A stretch of DNA of 64,000 bases from the NCBI GenBank assembly GCA_963720785.1, contig CAVRGQ010000009.1:806001-870000 (forward strand), in the 5' to 3' direction. The stretch is from CAVRGQ01 sp963720785. GTDB taxonomy: Bacteria > Actinomycetota > Acidimicrobiia > IMCC26256 > DASPTH01. Below are positions 9,757-18,343 of this stretch, one piece after another; the first letter of the stretch is position 1, and each line of letters opens with the position of its first letter. The notes under the pieces are model-generated. The model did no database searches, was not told where the DNA came from, and saw only the letters and a list, made by a program, of their open reading frames with translations. Position numbers and translations under genes: made by a program.

Positions 9757-10639
9757 ACGTGTCGGACCAGTCCAGCAGATCGATCGGGACGGAAAACCCA
9801 TCCAGGTCGTTGATCTCGTCGAGGTGCGCAACGACGTCCTCGACCGTCGGCCGCCCATCGGCGCAGAGCCAACCCGGCGTCATGGCCAGCACGATGCGAG
9901 CGAACCGCCCGGCGCCGGCCGCATAGATCTCACCGCTGATCCCGCACCGCTCGTGGGCGAGAAACGCGACCATCGGCGCGACCAGCGCCGGTGCCATGGG
10001 ATCGTCGTCGTCGGGGTCTTCGACGCCCGGGCCCGCCAGGCGCGTCATCGCCGCGGGAGCAATGACGTTCACCGCGATCCCGTGTGGCGCGCCCGCGGTG
10101 CAGACACTGCGGGCCAGTCCGACCACTGCGGCCTTGGCCGTTGCGTACGAAGTGTTGTGCGGGTGACCGAAGATCCCGGCCGACGTCGTCATGACGATGC
10201 GGCCGAATCCCTGCTCCACCATGTACGGCCATGCAGCTCGGGTCGTGTGGAAGCAGCCGCCCGCGTGCACCGCCAGGTGCTGCTCGAGACTCTCCGCGTC
10301 GACGTCGGGCATCCCCGCCCAGCGCATGATGCCGGCGTTGTTCACGATTGCGTCGATGCGGCCGAACTCGCCGACCGCGTGCTCGACCAGCGCCGCCGCG
10401 CTGTCGGCCGATGCGACCGAGTTCCCGTCGGCAACGGCAATCCCCCCCGCCGAGGTGATCTCCTCGACGACGCTCGCCGCCGGCGTGAGATCGGCGCCCT
10501 CGCCGGTAGTGGAACCACCGAGGTCGTTGACGACCACCGACGCGCCCCGCTCGGCGAACAGCCGCGCGTACGCCCGCCCGATACCGCGGCCCGCGCCGGT
10601 GACGATCACCACCCGGCCGTCGAACCGGAACTGCTCCAT
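9737..10639 (-). CDS. MFE-2/17beta-HSD4-like SDR
   Basis: 300 residues, intact. The N-terminal half is a classical SDR with TGAGRGIGRAYARLFAERGA and VVNDLGGSTTGEG, the signature of the (3R)-hydroxyacyl-CoA dehydrogenase domain of multifunctional enzyme type 2. NNAG, TTSAGIFG and YATAK give the active site. It has a ~40-residue C-terminal tail beyond the usual SDR end (TPGWLCADGRPTVEDVVAHL). It likely acts on a beta-hydroxyacyl-CoA. The start codon faces the TetR-type operator at 10664, divergent from the hydratase-TetR operon. Confidence 0.87.
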   Translation of the reverse strand: MEQFRFDGRVVIVTGAGRGIGRAYARLFAERGASVVVNDLGGSTTGEGADLTPAASVVEEITSAGGIAVADGNSVASADSAAALVEHAVGEFGRIDAIVNNAGIMRWAGMPDVDAESLEQHLAVHAGGCFHTTRAAWPYMVEQGFGRIVMTTSAGIFGHPHNTSYATAKAAVVGLARSVCTAGAPHGIAVNVIAPAAMTRLAGPGVEDPDDDDPMAPALVAPMVAFLAHERCGISGEIYAAGAGRFARIVLAMTPGWLCADGRPTVEDVVAHLDEINDLDGFSVPIDLLDWSDTFTGHLR

Positions 10640-10663
10640 CGTCTGCGCCGCTCCCCACCGCTC

Positions 10664-10688
10664 TGTACCGACCGTTCCACTCTACAGT
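10664..10688 (+). promoter_or_regulatory. TetR-type operator plus leaderless -10, divergent region
   Basis: TGTACCGACCGTTCCA at 10664-10679 retains the left half-site and a weaker right half. TACAGT at 10683-10688 is a -10 hexamer ending 7 bases before the GTG at 10696. Because the downstream operon ends in the TetR gene, this site would give autoregulation. Confidence 0.65.
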
Positions 10689-10695
10689 TGGCGTC

Positions 10696-11482
10696 GTGCC
10701 GACCGTCCTCGTACTCCGCCGCCGACCACATCGGCGTGATCACCCTCAACCGCCCCGAGGCGCGCAACGCCGTGAACCCCGAGATGGCCCACGCCCTCGA
10801 GGCCGCGGTCGACCGCATCGAGGACGACCCCGACGTGTGGGTCGGCGTGCTCTGCGCCAACACCGAGGGCCAGGACCGCCCGGTGTTCTGCGCAGGCGCC
10901 GACCTCAAGGTGGTGCGCGCAACCGGCGGCGCGGGCGCGCTCGACACCGAGCGCGGCGGCTTCGGCGGCTTCGCCTACCGCGAGCGCACCAAGCCGATCG
11001 TGGTCGCGGTCGACGGCCTCGCCACCGCCGGCGGGTGCGAGCTGGTGCTCGCCGCCGACGTGGTGGTCGCCAGCACGCGGGCGTCGTTCGGGCTCGCCGA
11101 GGTGACCCGCAACCTGATCGCCGCCGCCGGCGGGTTGTTCCGCCTCCCTCGAGCGATCGGGCGCGCCGCGGCGATGGACATGATCCTCACCGGTGAACCG
11201 CTCGCGGCGCGGCGGGCGCACGAGCTCGGCCTGGTCAGCCGCCTGGTGGAACCGGGCGCGGCCGACGCCGAGGCGATGCGCGTCGCCCGCCGCATCGCTG
11301 CGGCCGCGCCGCTCGCGGTCCGGGCCAGCCGCCAGATCGTGCTGCGCGCCGCCACCGACGACGACGCATCACTCCGCACCGACTCCCGGGCGCTGCTCGA
11401 CGAGCTGATGACCACCGAGGACGCCGAGGAAGGCCTCGCCGCGTTCGCGGAGAAGCGCCCACCCGAGTGGAAGGCCCGCTGA
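10696..11482 (+). CDS. Enoyl-CoA hydratase/isomerase (frame change near start)
   Basis: About 262 residues. Crotonase motifs: ITLNRPEARNAVN, CAGADLK oxyanion segment, DGLATAGGCELVLAADVVVA and the FGLAEV loop. The catalytic Glu positions look conserved (GGCE). The first five codons (GTG at 10696, leaderless) are in another frame from the rest; GTGTAC reading as GTAC at 10711 explains it. It hydrates a 2-enoyl-CoA. Its TGA overlaps the ATG of the TetR gene (TGATG), so the two are translationally coupled. Confidence 0.83.
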
Positions 11483-12102
11483 TGACCGACGCAGCCACCG
11501 ATGCCGGCACCGACGCACCGAAGCGCAGCGAGAAGTGGGAGGCGCGTCGCGACGAGATCATCGACACCTCCGCCACTGTGTTCGCCCGCAACGGCTACCA
11601 CGCCACCGGCATCCAGGAGCTGTGCGAGGTCAACGGCTTCGGGAAGGGCGCGTTCTACTACTACATCGGCTCCAAGGAGGAGCTGCTCGCCGCCATCCAC
11701 GACCGCGTGATGGACGAGGTGCTCGCCGGCGCGGCGCGCGTCACCGACGCAGGCGGCACGCCGTCGGCGCAGCTCGCCGGGCTCGGCGAGGAGCTGCTCG
11801 ACGTGATCCATCGCTACCCCGACCACGTGTGGGTGTTCCTGCACGAGTTCCCCGCGCTCACCGGTGAGCGGGCCGAACGCTTCCGCAGCCGTCGGCGCGA
11901 GTACGAGCGCACGGTCGAGCAGGTGCTGCGCGCCGGGATCAAGACCGGCGAGTTCCGCAAGGTCGACCCGTGGCTCACCGCGCGCGCCTGGCTCGGCATG
12001 CACAACTACACCTACCTGTGGCTGCACCCCGGCGGCAAGCTCTCGGCACGTGACGCGGCGAAGCCCTTCGCCGACATCTTCCTCCACGGCATCGCGCAGT
12101 AG
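11482..12102 (+). CDS. TetR-family transcriptional regulator, candidate master regulator of region 1
   Basis: 206 residues. The N-terminal helix-turn-helix is typical (IIDTSATVFARNGYHATGIQELCEV, then GKGAFYYYIGSKEELL), followed by a helical ligand domain (LLDVIHRYPDHVWVFLHEFP). It is cotranscribed with the hydratase behind an operator-like site. Six related operators lie at the promoters of surrounding catabolic genes and none was noticed beyond 18 kb. The inference is that this protein is their repressor, relieved by an acyl-CoA or ketone from the pathway, as for KstR-like TetR proteins. Binding itself is not shown by sequence. Confidence 0.88.
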   Translation: MTDAATDAGTDAPKRSEKWEARRDEIIDTSATVFARNGYHATGIQELCEVNGFGKGAFYYYIGSKEELLAAIHDRVMDEVLAGAARVTDAGGTPSAQLAGLGEELLDVIHRYPDHVWVFLHEFPALTGERAERFRSRRREYERTVEQVLRAGIKTGEFRKVDPWLTARAWLGMHNYTYLWLHPGGKLSARDAAKPFADIFLHGIAQ

Positions 12103-12136
12103 CGCGACGCCGACCGTCGCCGCGTGAGGCGGTGCC

Positions 12137-13384
12137 TCAGGCGGAGAAGCCGAGCACTCCGGCGAGGGTGCCGCCGAGCATGGCCGCACGCTCGTCGTCG
12201 GGGACGTCGGCGAACAGCCGGGCGATGAGCTCCTGGCTGCCGCGGAACGTGCCCTCGGCGTGCGGGTAGTCGTTGCCCCACATGATCGACGAGACGCCGG
12301 TGATGTGTCGGCACGCGACGGCGACCGGGTCGTCCTGGAACTGCACGTGGAACTGGCGCTTCACGTACTCGCTCGGCATGAGCGGGTAGGGCCACTTCTC
12401 GTTGAGCTTGAACAGCCGGGCCATGCCCTCCTGCTCGGTGGGCGGCTTGGTGTCGTCCCAGATGCCGAGCCACCAGTCGGGGTCCTGGCCGATGCCGGTG
12501 ATCCAGCACTTGTCCATCGCGCCCACGAGCGACGCGAGCCAGTTGGCGTTGAACTCGACGAGCGAGAAGTGCAGCTCGGGGTAGCGCTCGGGCACGCCGC
12601 CACCGATGAGCTGGCAGATGAGCTGCGACGGCACCAGCGGCGCATACACCGCCTGCGTGATCATGCGCTTCGCCGCGGAACGCTCGGTGATCGGCTGGTT
12701 CACTTGCGCGGCGTTCTCCATCACGACCTTGAGCGTGGTGGACGACGGGTCGTTCACCTTCACCCCGCCGGTCTGCGTGTGGAAGAACGGCTGCATGCCG
12801 GTGTCGCGGATCGCGTCCCACACCGGGTCGAGGTCGCGCGAGTAGTACGGCAACGGCGGCGTGGCCGGGAGCAGCACCGCACGGAACCCACCGGCCGCGG
12901 CGCGCTGGATCTCGGTGACCGCGTCGCCGATGTCGGTGATCGGAATCGGCGCGGTGGGCGCGAGGCGATCGAAGTACGGCGTGAACCGCTCGACGATGTA
13001 GTCGTTGTAGACGCGCGCGTGTGCCATCGACAGCTCGTGGTCGTCGGAGTAGAGGCCGAACAGCGAGAGGTTGGGGAACAGCACCGCGGCGTCGACGCCG
13101 TCGGACGCGAGGTCCTCGAGAATGAGCGCCGGGTCACCCTCGGGGGTGCGGCCGCTCGTCTGGCGGTAGCGCGAGATCGTCCAGCCCTCGAAGCCCGACG
13201 TGTGCAGCCGGCGGAACACCCGCGCACCGCCTTCGACCAGCGGCTCGATCTCGAAGTCCTCTTCCCACACGGCGCGGTCGCGCAGGTGCTTCGGGAGGCG
13301 GGTCTTGAACAGGTCCATCGGTTCGAGGATGTGGCCGTCGGCGGTGACGACCAGGCTCTGCGACTTGGTGGTGGTGGCGGTCAT
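12137..13384 (-). CDS. Amidohydrolase (ACMSD-like, metal-dependent)
   Basis: 415 residues, intact. TADGHILEP at the N-terminus replaces the usual D-x-H metal motif start, and the C-terminal IMWGNDYPHAEGTF carries the conserved Asp/His of the amidohydrolase-2 family. It probably performs hydrolytic ring opening or decarboxylation of a cyclic intermediate; no substrate can be named. ATG 13384 has a GGGGGAG ribosome site. Transcribed divergently from the cyclase gene through the palindromic operator at 13422. Two more members of this family lie at 23144 and 52127. Confidence 0.85.
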   Translation of the reverse strand: MTATTTKSQSLVVTADGHILEPMDLFKTRLPKHLRDRAVWEEDFEIEPLVEGGARVFRRLHTSGFEGWTISRYRQTSGRTPEGDPALILEDLASDGVDAAVLFPNLSLFGLYSDDHELSMAHARVYNDYIVERFTPYFDRLAPTAPIPITDIGDAVTEIQRAAAGGFRAVLLPATPPLPYYSRDLDPVWDAIRDTGMQPFFHTQTGGVKVNDPSSTTLKVVMENAAQVNQPITERSAAKRMITQAVYAPLVPSQLICQLIGGGVPERYPELHFSLVEFNANWLASLVGAMDKCWITGIGQDPDWWLGIWDDTKPPTEQEGMARLFKLNEKWPYPLMPSEYVKRQFHVQFQDDPVAVACRHITGVSSIMWGNDYPHAEGTFRGSQELIARLFADVPDDERAAMLGGTLAGVLGFSA

Positions 13385-13418
13385 GACGACTCCCCCTGCG
13401 AACGCCCGCGTACCTCGA

Positions 13419-13437
13419 TAGTGTACCGATCGGTACA
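13419..13437. promoter_or_regulatory. Bidirectional promoter with perfect TetR-type operator
   Basis: TGTACCGATCGGTACA at 13422-13437 is identical to the site at 2441. Immediately before it TAGTGTA (13419-13425) reads as TAGTGT on the plus strand and TACACT on the minus strand, so -10 hexamers for both divergent genes overlap. Predicted starts would leave leaders of about 30 bases, each with a good ribosome site. Confidence 0.75.
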
Positions 13438-13461
13438 GAACTCGGCAATGGAGGGGACACC

Positions 13462-14531
13462 GTGGCGAAGCAGCCATCGAAGCGCTGGACGCAGCGGCCC
13501 GAGGGCTCGACCTGGGGCGACTGGGGCGACGACGACGAGCTCGGGCGCATCAACCTGCTCACCCCGGAGAAGGTCCTCCAGGGTGTGCGCGAAGTGGAGC
13601 ACGGCATCACGTTCTGCCTGAGCCTGCCGCTCGACTTCCCCGGTGGCACCGCGCTCAACCAGCGCCGCTACCCGCCGCGCCTCGCCCCCACCGAGGACAT
13701 GGACGGCACCCCCGAGGTCTTCTACAACAAGCCGATGCGCGAGATCCGCGAGGGCGACGATTCGTTCTACGACGTGTGGGCCGACGACCAGGTCACCCTC
13801 TGGCTGCAGTACTCGACGCAGTGGGACACGCTCGCGCACGTGGGTGCGGAGTTCGACGCCGACGGCGACGGCGAGGCGGAGGCCGTCTACTACAACGGCT
13901 ACCGCGCGGGCACCGACCTCGTCGGGCCGAGCGCCGACGCGCGCGGCGACGGCCACGGCCACGCGTGCTTCGCGCACCACCTCGGCCTCGAGCACATGGC
14001 GTTCCACGGCGTGCAGGGCCGCGGCGTGCTCGTCGACCTCGTGCACCACCTCGGCCACGACGCGAAGGCGGTGAAGCTCCCGCAACTGCTGGAGATCATG
14101 GCCGCCGACAACGTGGTGGTGGAGCCGGGCGACATGCTCCTGCTGCACACCGGGTTCGCCACCAAAGTGCTGGAGTGGAACAAGGAACCCGACCCGGTGA
14201 AGATCCACCGCATGTGCGCGGCGCTCGACCCCGCGACGAGTCACTGCTCGAGTGGATCGCCGACTCGCAGATCTCCGCGCTGGTGGCCGACAACTACGCA
14301 GTGGAGGCGATGCTCGGCGGAGGCCCGCTCGTCGACGGCAAGCGCACGCTGCTGCCGATCCACAACCTCTGCCTGTTCAAGCTGGGCGTGCCGCTCGGCG
14401 AGATGTGGTACCTGCACGAGCTCGCGACGTGGCTGCGCGAACACGACCGCAGCCGTTTCCTGCTCACCGCACCGCCGCTGCGCCTGCCCGGCATCGTGGG
14501 CTCACCGCTCACACCTATCGCGACGGTGTGA
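13462..14531 (+). CDS. Cyclase-family (kynurenine-formamidase-like) hydrolase (one frame change)
   Basis: About 356 residues. A WGDDDELGRINLLTPEKV N-terminus, a metal-site region QWDTLAHVG and GRGVLVDLVHHLG place it in the cyclase/formamidase family (metal-dependent hydrolases opening amides or cyclic esters). The frame changes near 14233; one missing G restores DESLLEWIADSQ. GTG at 13462 has a GGAGGGG ribosome site. A lactone formed by the nearby Baeyer-Villiger enzyme would be a logical substrate, but that is inference. Confidence 0.8.
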
Positions 14532-14611
14532 GGCAGGCAGGTCAGCGACCGCCCGCGCGAGCAGACAGCAATCGGGGATTCCCGACAGTCGTCGCAGGAG
14601 GGTCGGCGGAG

Positions 14612-15886
14612 CTACCGGCGACGCGGTTCGGTCACTCCCCGGATCGCGTGAGGATTGAGGAACTGGGTGCCCAGAAAGCCACGTCGCTGAGCGACGGTCA
14701 GCTCGGCGAGATCAGACACTGCATCCCACTCCGCGTCGATCACCTCGATCTGGCGCTCGGCGATGGCACGCGCCTCGGCCGGGTCGAGGTGGTACTCCGC
14801 ACCTGCCTCGACGAGCCGTTCGATCCGGGCGCCGCGCGCGCCGGGCTGTGCGCCGCCGGGCCGGGTGAAGGCCATGGCCTGCGCGGCGGCTTCTCCGGTG
14901 CGGCCCTGCGGGCAGATGTCGTACGCGGGGGTGAGCTCGAACATGTCACCGACGAATGCCGCGTGGTTGCGGCCGTGGTCGTCGGTGTTGCCACAGAGGA
15001 TGTTGAACGAGATCCGGCCGAACAATTCGCGCAAGGTCTCCTTGGGACGCACGAAGTCGGCGCGGATCCGATCGGCGAGGTCGACGTAGGTGGCGTAGCG
15101 GCCACCGGGGAAGGGGTCGAGGCCGAGGATCGTGAGGGCCGACACCACTCGCCGGCGGGCACCGCTCGGCTCACGGTCGAAGCGCTCGACGAGCAAGGTG
15201 TGTTGCCCGGCGGTGGTGCGCAGCTCGACGGGCGCGACGTCGAGTCCGCAGCGGGCGGCGAGCGTCATGGCCACGAACTCGCCCTGCACGACCGGGTACA
15301 GGTCGGTATGCGAGGCGAACTTGGCGATCATCCGCCGCGACCCGTCGTCGACCAACGCCTTGGGGCGCGCGCCGCCGATCGAGCTGCCGTGCAGCAATGC
15401 GGCTTCGAGCTCGGCGTCGAGCTCCTCTCCCGCCTGCATGCGGCGAGCGGCCTCGGCGAGATCGTCGAGGCTCGGGTGGTCGACCGCTCGTGCGATGTAC
15501 TCGTCGGGCGCGACCTGGAAGTCGAGCGCACCGATGCGGTCGGAACCGGACTCGAGCAGATAGGTCAGCTCACCGTGCACTGCGGTCGGAGTGCCCAGGC
15601 GATGGTTGACCACCTGACGGCCCCACGAGTCGGGCATGGCGTCGTCGATGCACAGCGGCAGGCGCGTGCCGATGGCCGCCCACTGCTCACCGCGCCGCAG
15701 CGGAAGCTCGGGCTCGTAGACGGGCACGGCGTCGTCGCGATCGAGGTAGGACCGCGCATAGGTGAAGGTGACGATCCCGTCGCCGTCGTCGAGTCGGCCG
15801 CAGACCACTGGCTCGACCGCGCCGGGAAGCCAGATCCAGGCGTAGGCCGTCCTCGGGTCGGAAGGCGTCGGGTCAGAAGTCGTCAT
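14612..15886 (-). CDS. hipA: HipA-like serine/threonine kinase toxin
   Basis: 424 residues, intact, normal HipA length. N-terminal subdomain LPLRRGEQW, GSSIGGARPKALVDDGSRRMIAKF (activation and nucleotide-binding region with Lys), catalytic loop FNILCGNTDDHGRNHA and Mg-binding LTPAYDICP are present. HipA toxins phosphorylate glutamyl-tRNA synthetase or related targets and cause dormancy; which substrate applies here is unknown. The ATG overlaps the upstream hipB end by 14 bases, the normal antitoxin-first operon order. Confidence 0.88.
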   Translation of the reverse strand: MTTSDPTPSDPRTAYAWIWLPGAVEPVVCGRLDDGDGIVTFTYARSYLDRDDAVPVYEPELPLRRGEQWAAIGTRLPLCIDDAMPDSWGRQVVNHRLGTPTAVHGELTYLLESGSDRIGALDFQVAPDEYIARAVDHPSLDDLAEAARRMQAGEELDAELEAALLHGSSIGGARPKALVDDGSRRMIAKFASHTDLYPVVQGEFVAMTLAARCGLDVAPVELRTTAGQHTLLVERFDREPSGARRRVVSALTILGLDPFPGGRYATYVDLADRIRADFVRPKETLRELFGRISFNILCGNTDDHGRNHAAFVGDMFELTPAYDICPQGRTGEAAAQAMAFTRPGGAQPGARGARIERLVEAGAEYHLDPAEARAIAERQIEVIDAEWDAVSDLAELTVAQRRGFLGTQFLNPHAIRGVTEPRRR

Positions 15887-16198
15887 CGACTGCTCTCCGG
15901 GTCCGGGCCGCTTCGGGCAGGAGCGCGAGCTCGGCGCTCTTCAGGGCGCCGTAGGCCGCACGGCGCTCGGCGTCATGGCTGAACAGGGGGACCCCGACGA
16001 GCGTCGCCGCCTCGAGGACCGTCCCGATCGCCACACCCGGCCGGCCGGCCTCCAGGTTGACGATCGTGGGCGCGACACCCCCACACGGTCGGCCAACTCG
16101 GCTTCGGTCCAGCCTCGACGCAGCCGGGCGGCCCGGATCGATGTGGCCAGGATCCGGAGCGCTTCACGGGTCTGCGGGGAGAGAGTCGGCCGAGCCAT
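15873..16198 (-). CDS. hipB: HipB-like XRE-family antitoxin (one frame change)
   Basis: About 108 residues. XRE helix-turn-helix: LATSIRAARLRRGWTEAELADRVGVSRPTIVNLEAG, followed by VLEAATLVGVPLF. The frame changes near 16070, where one C is missing from a C run in CGCCCC; the corrected frame runs to a stop that overlaps hipA. It should bind and neutralise HipA and repress the operon. An A+T-rich inverted repeat lies just upstream. Confidence 0.8.
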
Positions 16199-16206
16199 CC
16201 GTTAAG

Positions 16207-16241
16207 AATAGTTGACGCAACAGGCTTTGGTGCCAACTATT
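16207..16241. promoter_or_regulatory. Inverted repeat, probable HipB operator
   Basis: AATAGTTG (16207-16214) and its inverse CAACTATT (16234-16241) flank a 19-base centre directly upstream of the hipB start. It is one of the few A+T-rich patches in this G+C-rich window. Position suggests autoregulation by HipB; it also lies after the monooxygenase stop and might form a terminator hairpin. Confidence 0.5.
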
Positions 16242-16262
16242 TTTGTCCTCGGATGCGCCCGG

Positions 16263-17883
16263 TCAGAAGCCGAACTCGGCGTACCCGTGCTCGCGTGAGT
16301 CGGCGAACACCTTGAACAACATCTCGCGGCCGCCGGTGTTGAGCAGGTAGCGGTGCGCCTTGCCGGGGATGTTGCCCCCGACGTACTGGCCAACGGTGCC
16401 GAAGGTGGTGACGGCCGCGCCCTTGTCGACCATCCGCGTCCAGCGTTCCTCGGCCGGCCCGGTGACCTCGATCACGTCGCACCCGCGGTCGCACGCGGCG
16501 ACCAGGACCTCCATCACGAAGTCGACCTGGTCGCCGTTGTAGCGGGGGTTGTTGCCCGCCGCCGCGTGCGGACCGCCGGGGAAGAAGAAGTTCGGGAAGC
16601 CACGCGTCTGCAGGCCCAGCGAACGTGGAGGGACCGTCGGCCCAGTGCTCCTCGAGCGCCATGCCGTCGCGCCCGCGGATGCCCATGCGGTTGAGCGCAC
16701 CGGTGCCGAAGTCGAAGCCGGTCGCCCACACGATGATGTCGAACTCCCGCAACGCGTCAGTGGTCTCGATGCCCGTTTCGGTGACCCGCACCATCGGCGT
16801 CTCCCGCAGGTCGACCAGCGACACCTTCGGGTCGTTGAACGCCTCGAAGTATCCGATGACGAACGGCGGGCGCTTCCCGCCGAACCCGTGGTCGGTGGGG
16901 ACCAGCTTCTCCGCGGTGACCGGGTCGTGCACGAGCTCACGGATCTTGCCGGCGATGAAGTCGCACCACTCGCGGTTCGCGGCGTCGTTGAACAGCATGT
17001 CCTGGTAGTTGTACGTGAGCTTCATGAAGCCCGGGCTGTTCCACAGCTCCTCGTAGAAGACCTGGCGAGCCTCGGCCGAGTCGTCGAAGGCCTGCTTCTC
17101 GTTGACCGGGTGCGCGAAGCCACTGCGCGACGTGTTGAGCGTCTCGCGCAGCGTCTCGAAGCCGGCGCGCAGCTCGGCCTGCTCGTCCGCGGTGATCGGC
17201 CGGTTGTTGAGCGGCGTGCACCAGTTCGCGGTGCGCTGGTACACGGTGACGCTCGCGACGTCGGCGAGGATCGTCGGCAGCACCTGCACACCACTCGATG
17301 ACGTGCCGACGATGGCGACGCGCTTCCCGGTGAAGTCGACGGCTTCTGCGGGCCACAGGCCGGTGTGGTGCTGCACGCCGGAGAACGAGTCACGCCCCTC
17401 GACGTCGGGCGTGTACGGCACCGAGAGCACGCCGGTCGCCGCGATCAGGAAGCGGCAACGCGTCGACGTGCCGGCCCCATCAGCGGCGTCCGTCGTCACC
17501 GTCCACGTGCCGTCGGCCTCGTCGAAGGTGGCACCGGTGACGCGCCTCCCGAAACGCATGTCGCGGCGAAGGTCGAACTTGTCGACCACGTGATTGAGAT
17601 AGCGCTCGGTCTCGGGCTGGCCGGCAAAGTGCTCCGACCACTCCCACTCGTCGAACAGGTCCTCGCTGAAGAGGTAGCCGTAGGTGTAGCTCTCGGAGTC
17701 GAAGCGGCACCCCGGGTAACGGTTCCAGAACCAGCAGCCACCCACGCCGTCGCCGGCCTCGAGCAGGAGCGCGGAGAAGCCCTCCTCGCGCGCCCGGTGG
17801 AGCTGGTAGATGCCGGTGATGCCGGCCCCCACGATCAGGACGTCGACGTCGGTCGCACTCGCGTCCGAGTTTGTGCCGCTCAC
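16263..17883 (-). CDS. Baeyer-Villiger monooxygenase, type I (one frame change)
   Basis: About 540 residues, the usual size. FAD Rossmann motif VGAGITGIY, the type I BVMO fingerprint FxGxxxHxxxWP seen as FSGVQHHTGLWP, and a second nucleotide motif (IVGTSSSG) are present, with ATGFDFGTG near the end. It inserts oxygen next to a ketone using NADPH and O2, giving an ester or lactone. The C-terminal ~120 residues are in another frame after 16620; adding GC back gives FALGLQTRGF. GTG 17883 has a G-rich site upstream. It is divergent from the SnoaL-like gene under a shared operator. Confidence 0.88.
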
Positions 17884-17900
17884 CGCTACCCCCGCGTTTT

Positions 17901-17921
17901 TGTACCGATCGGTCTAGTGTA
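17901..17921. promoter_or_regulatory. TetR-type operator within bidirectional promoter
   Basis: TGTACCGATCGGTCTA at 17901-17916 shares 14 of 16 bases with the consensus palindrome. TAGTGTA at 17915-17921 gives TAGTGT on plus (7 bases before ATG 17928, leaderless) and TACACT on minus (for the monooxygenase). Confidence 0.72.
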
Positions 17922-17927
17922 ACGACC

Positions 17928-18331
17928 ATGCCCGACCCGACCACCTTCGGAGACGTCGACGCCGGCGTCCGCGCCGCCCTGGCCGCCTACACCCAGGCCC
18001 TCGACGACGGCCGCACCGACGACGTGGTCGCCACCTTCTGCGCCGACGGCGCCGTCGACATCCCGGGCCTCGGGGCGCACGCGGGCACCGAGGAACTGAG
18101 GGCGGCCTACCGCGGGTGGTGCCACGCCTCCCCCAGCGCCACCTCGTGCTCAACACGTTGATCACGTCGTGGAGCGCGACCGCGGTAGAGGCGACGAGCG
18201 ACGTCGTGTTCCTCCTCCTGCGCGACGGTGCCTGGTCGACGATGCTCGTCGGTCGCTACGACGACGTGCTGCGCCGGGACGACGACGGCACCTGGCGCTT
18301 CACCCGCCGCACCGCCGCGTTTCTCCGCTAG
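17928..18331 (+). CDS. SnoaL/NTF2-like protein (one frame change)
   Basis: About 134 residues. An alpha+beta barrel of the SnoaL type: AALAAYTQALDDGRTDDVVATFCADGAVDIPG is the common N-terminal helix-strand unit. One missing G near 18117 (GGGTGG for GGGTGGG) joins the halves to give RGWVPRLPQRHLVLNTLITSW. Such proteins act as small isomerases, cyclases or hydrolases, or only bind ligand. Coregulation with the divergent monooxygenase suggests action on its product or substrate. Confidence 0.75.
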
Positions 18332-18343
18332 ATCGTTGTCGGC

